Below, piece by piece: positions 63,969 through 64,000 of a stretch of 64,000 nucleotides of DNA. A program made the translations under genes and the position numbers. Position 1 is the stretch's first letter. Every line of letters begins with the position of its first letter. Source of the DNA: Alicyclobacillus fastidiosus (GTDB lineage Bacteria; Bacillota; Bacilli; Alicyclobacillales; Alicyclobacillaceae); assembly GCF_026651875.1 (NCBI RefSeq), contig NZ_CP104067.1, positions 5,508,501 to 5,572,500 of the forward strand, given 5' to 3'. Below the pieces are notes generated by a model. That model made no database searches. It had not been told where the DNA came from and saw only the letters and a list, made by a program, of their open reading frames with translations.

Positions 63969-64000
63969 GTGAGTCTACGATTTTCGGGTGTCGCTATGTC
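63969..64000 (+). CDS. 77-residue protein (copy B), first codons only
   Basis: GTG 63969 with GAAAGG upstream begins the same frame as 54480 (MSLRFSGVAM) and is cut by the window end after about ten codons. It predicts that a second initiator/FtsK operon, or a truncated remnant, follows. Confidence 0.7.
   Translation, partial: MSLRFSGVAM

Larger units (their letters stand above)
60791..64000. repeat. Long direct repeat, copy B (about 3.2 kb, cut by window end)
   Basis: Counterpart of 51301-54511, identical by eye apart from one T deleted near 62781. It includes the same leader, surface-gene start, terminator, 236-residue gene, recombinase, hairpin, XRE gene, operator repeats and first bases of the 77-residue gene. 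Confidence 0.95.

Overview
The window looks like chromosome of a Gram-positive, Alicyclobacillus-like member of the Bacillota. Ribosome binding sites are strong AGGAGG types, TTG and GTG starts are common, there are many Sec and lipoprotein signals, the large surface proteins have Big-1-like repeats, and the multidrug pumps carry lipid- or membrane-anchored adaptors. This assignment is inferred from gene style, not from a marker gene. I see no rRNA, tRNA or CRISPR array.

Layout. (1) Positions 1-19.3 kb, G+C-rich envelope region: a cut secreted protein, lipoproteins, a glucosaminidase-type cell-wall hydrolase, a MacAB-like ABC exporter with a very long adaptor, a glycosylation set (GT-C transferase, GT2 polyprenyl-phosphate transferase, GtrA flippase), an RND pump with a lipoprotein adaptor, and an SGNH hydrolase. 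(2) 19.7-28.5 kb, sugar-acid type catabolic cluster: GntR regulator, DhaK, DhaL, two DapA-family lyases/aldolases and an MFS transporter broken by an IS4-family element, with a divergent intact MFS transporter and three GntR-type operators between. (3) 29-34.5 kb: a MarR gene, then a MarR / short adaptor / DHA2 exporter / long adaptor operon. (4) 34.9-45.4 kb: an IS110 element abutting an IS6-family copy. A second IS6 copy in direct orientation lies 7.3 kb on. Between them is an A+T-rich catabolic island: MFS transporter, sigma-54 activator, SDR, zinc alcohol dehydrogenase, cupin dioxygenase-like protein and phosphotriesterase-like lactonase. Three near-consensus sigma-54 promoters and matching upstream palindromes tie it into one regulon. 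(5) 45.5-64 kb: a tandem ~9.49-kb unit, described next.

Each unit carries a large surface (S-layer/Big-1-like) gene preceded by a 28-codon leader, a repeat/HTH-like DNA-binding-type protein, a tyrosine recombinase, a ~128-nt nested hairpin, an XRE regulator, and divergently a 77-residue protein. In the one unit completely inside the window these lead into a Rep_trans-type initiator/relaxase, a small membrane protein and an FtsK/TcpA-like translocase. The two copies of the maintenance half are almost base-identical over about 3.2 kb, whereas the surface genes they drive have diverged strongly after the first ~200 residues. The left surface gene is interrupted by a complete IS21-family element with a perfect 8-bp target duplication, and its frame is restored exactly on excision.

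The most interesting reading is that region 5 is a small integrative, rolling-circle-type mobile element (comparable in logic to AICEs or the Tn916/ICEBs1 replication core) whose cargo is a variable surface-layer gene. Tandem arrays of it would form a surface-diversification locus. The gene content and repeat structure are seen directly; mobility and diversification are inferred.
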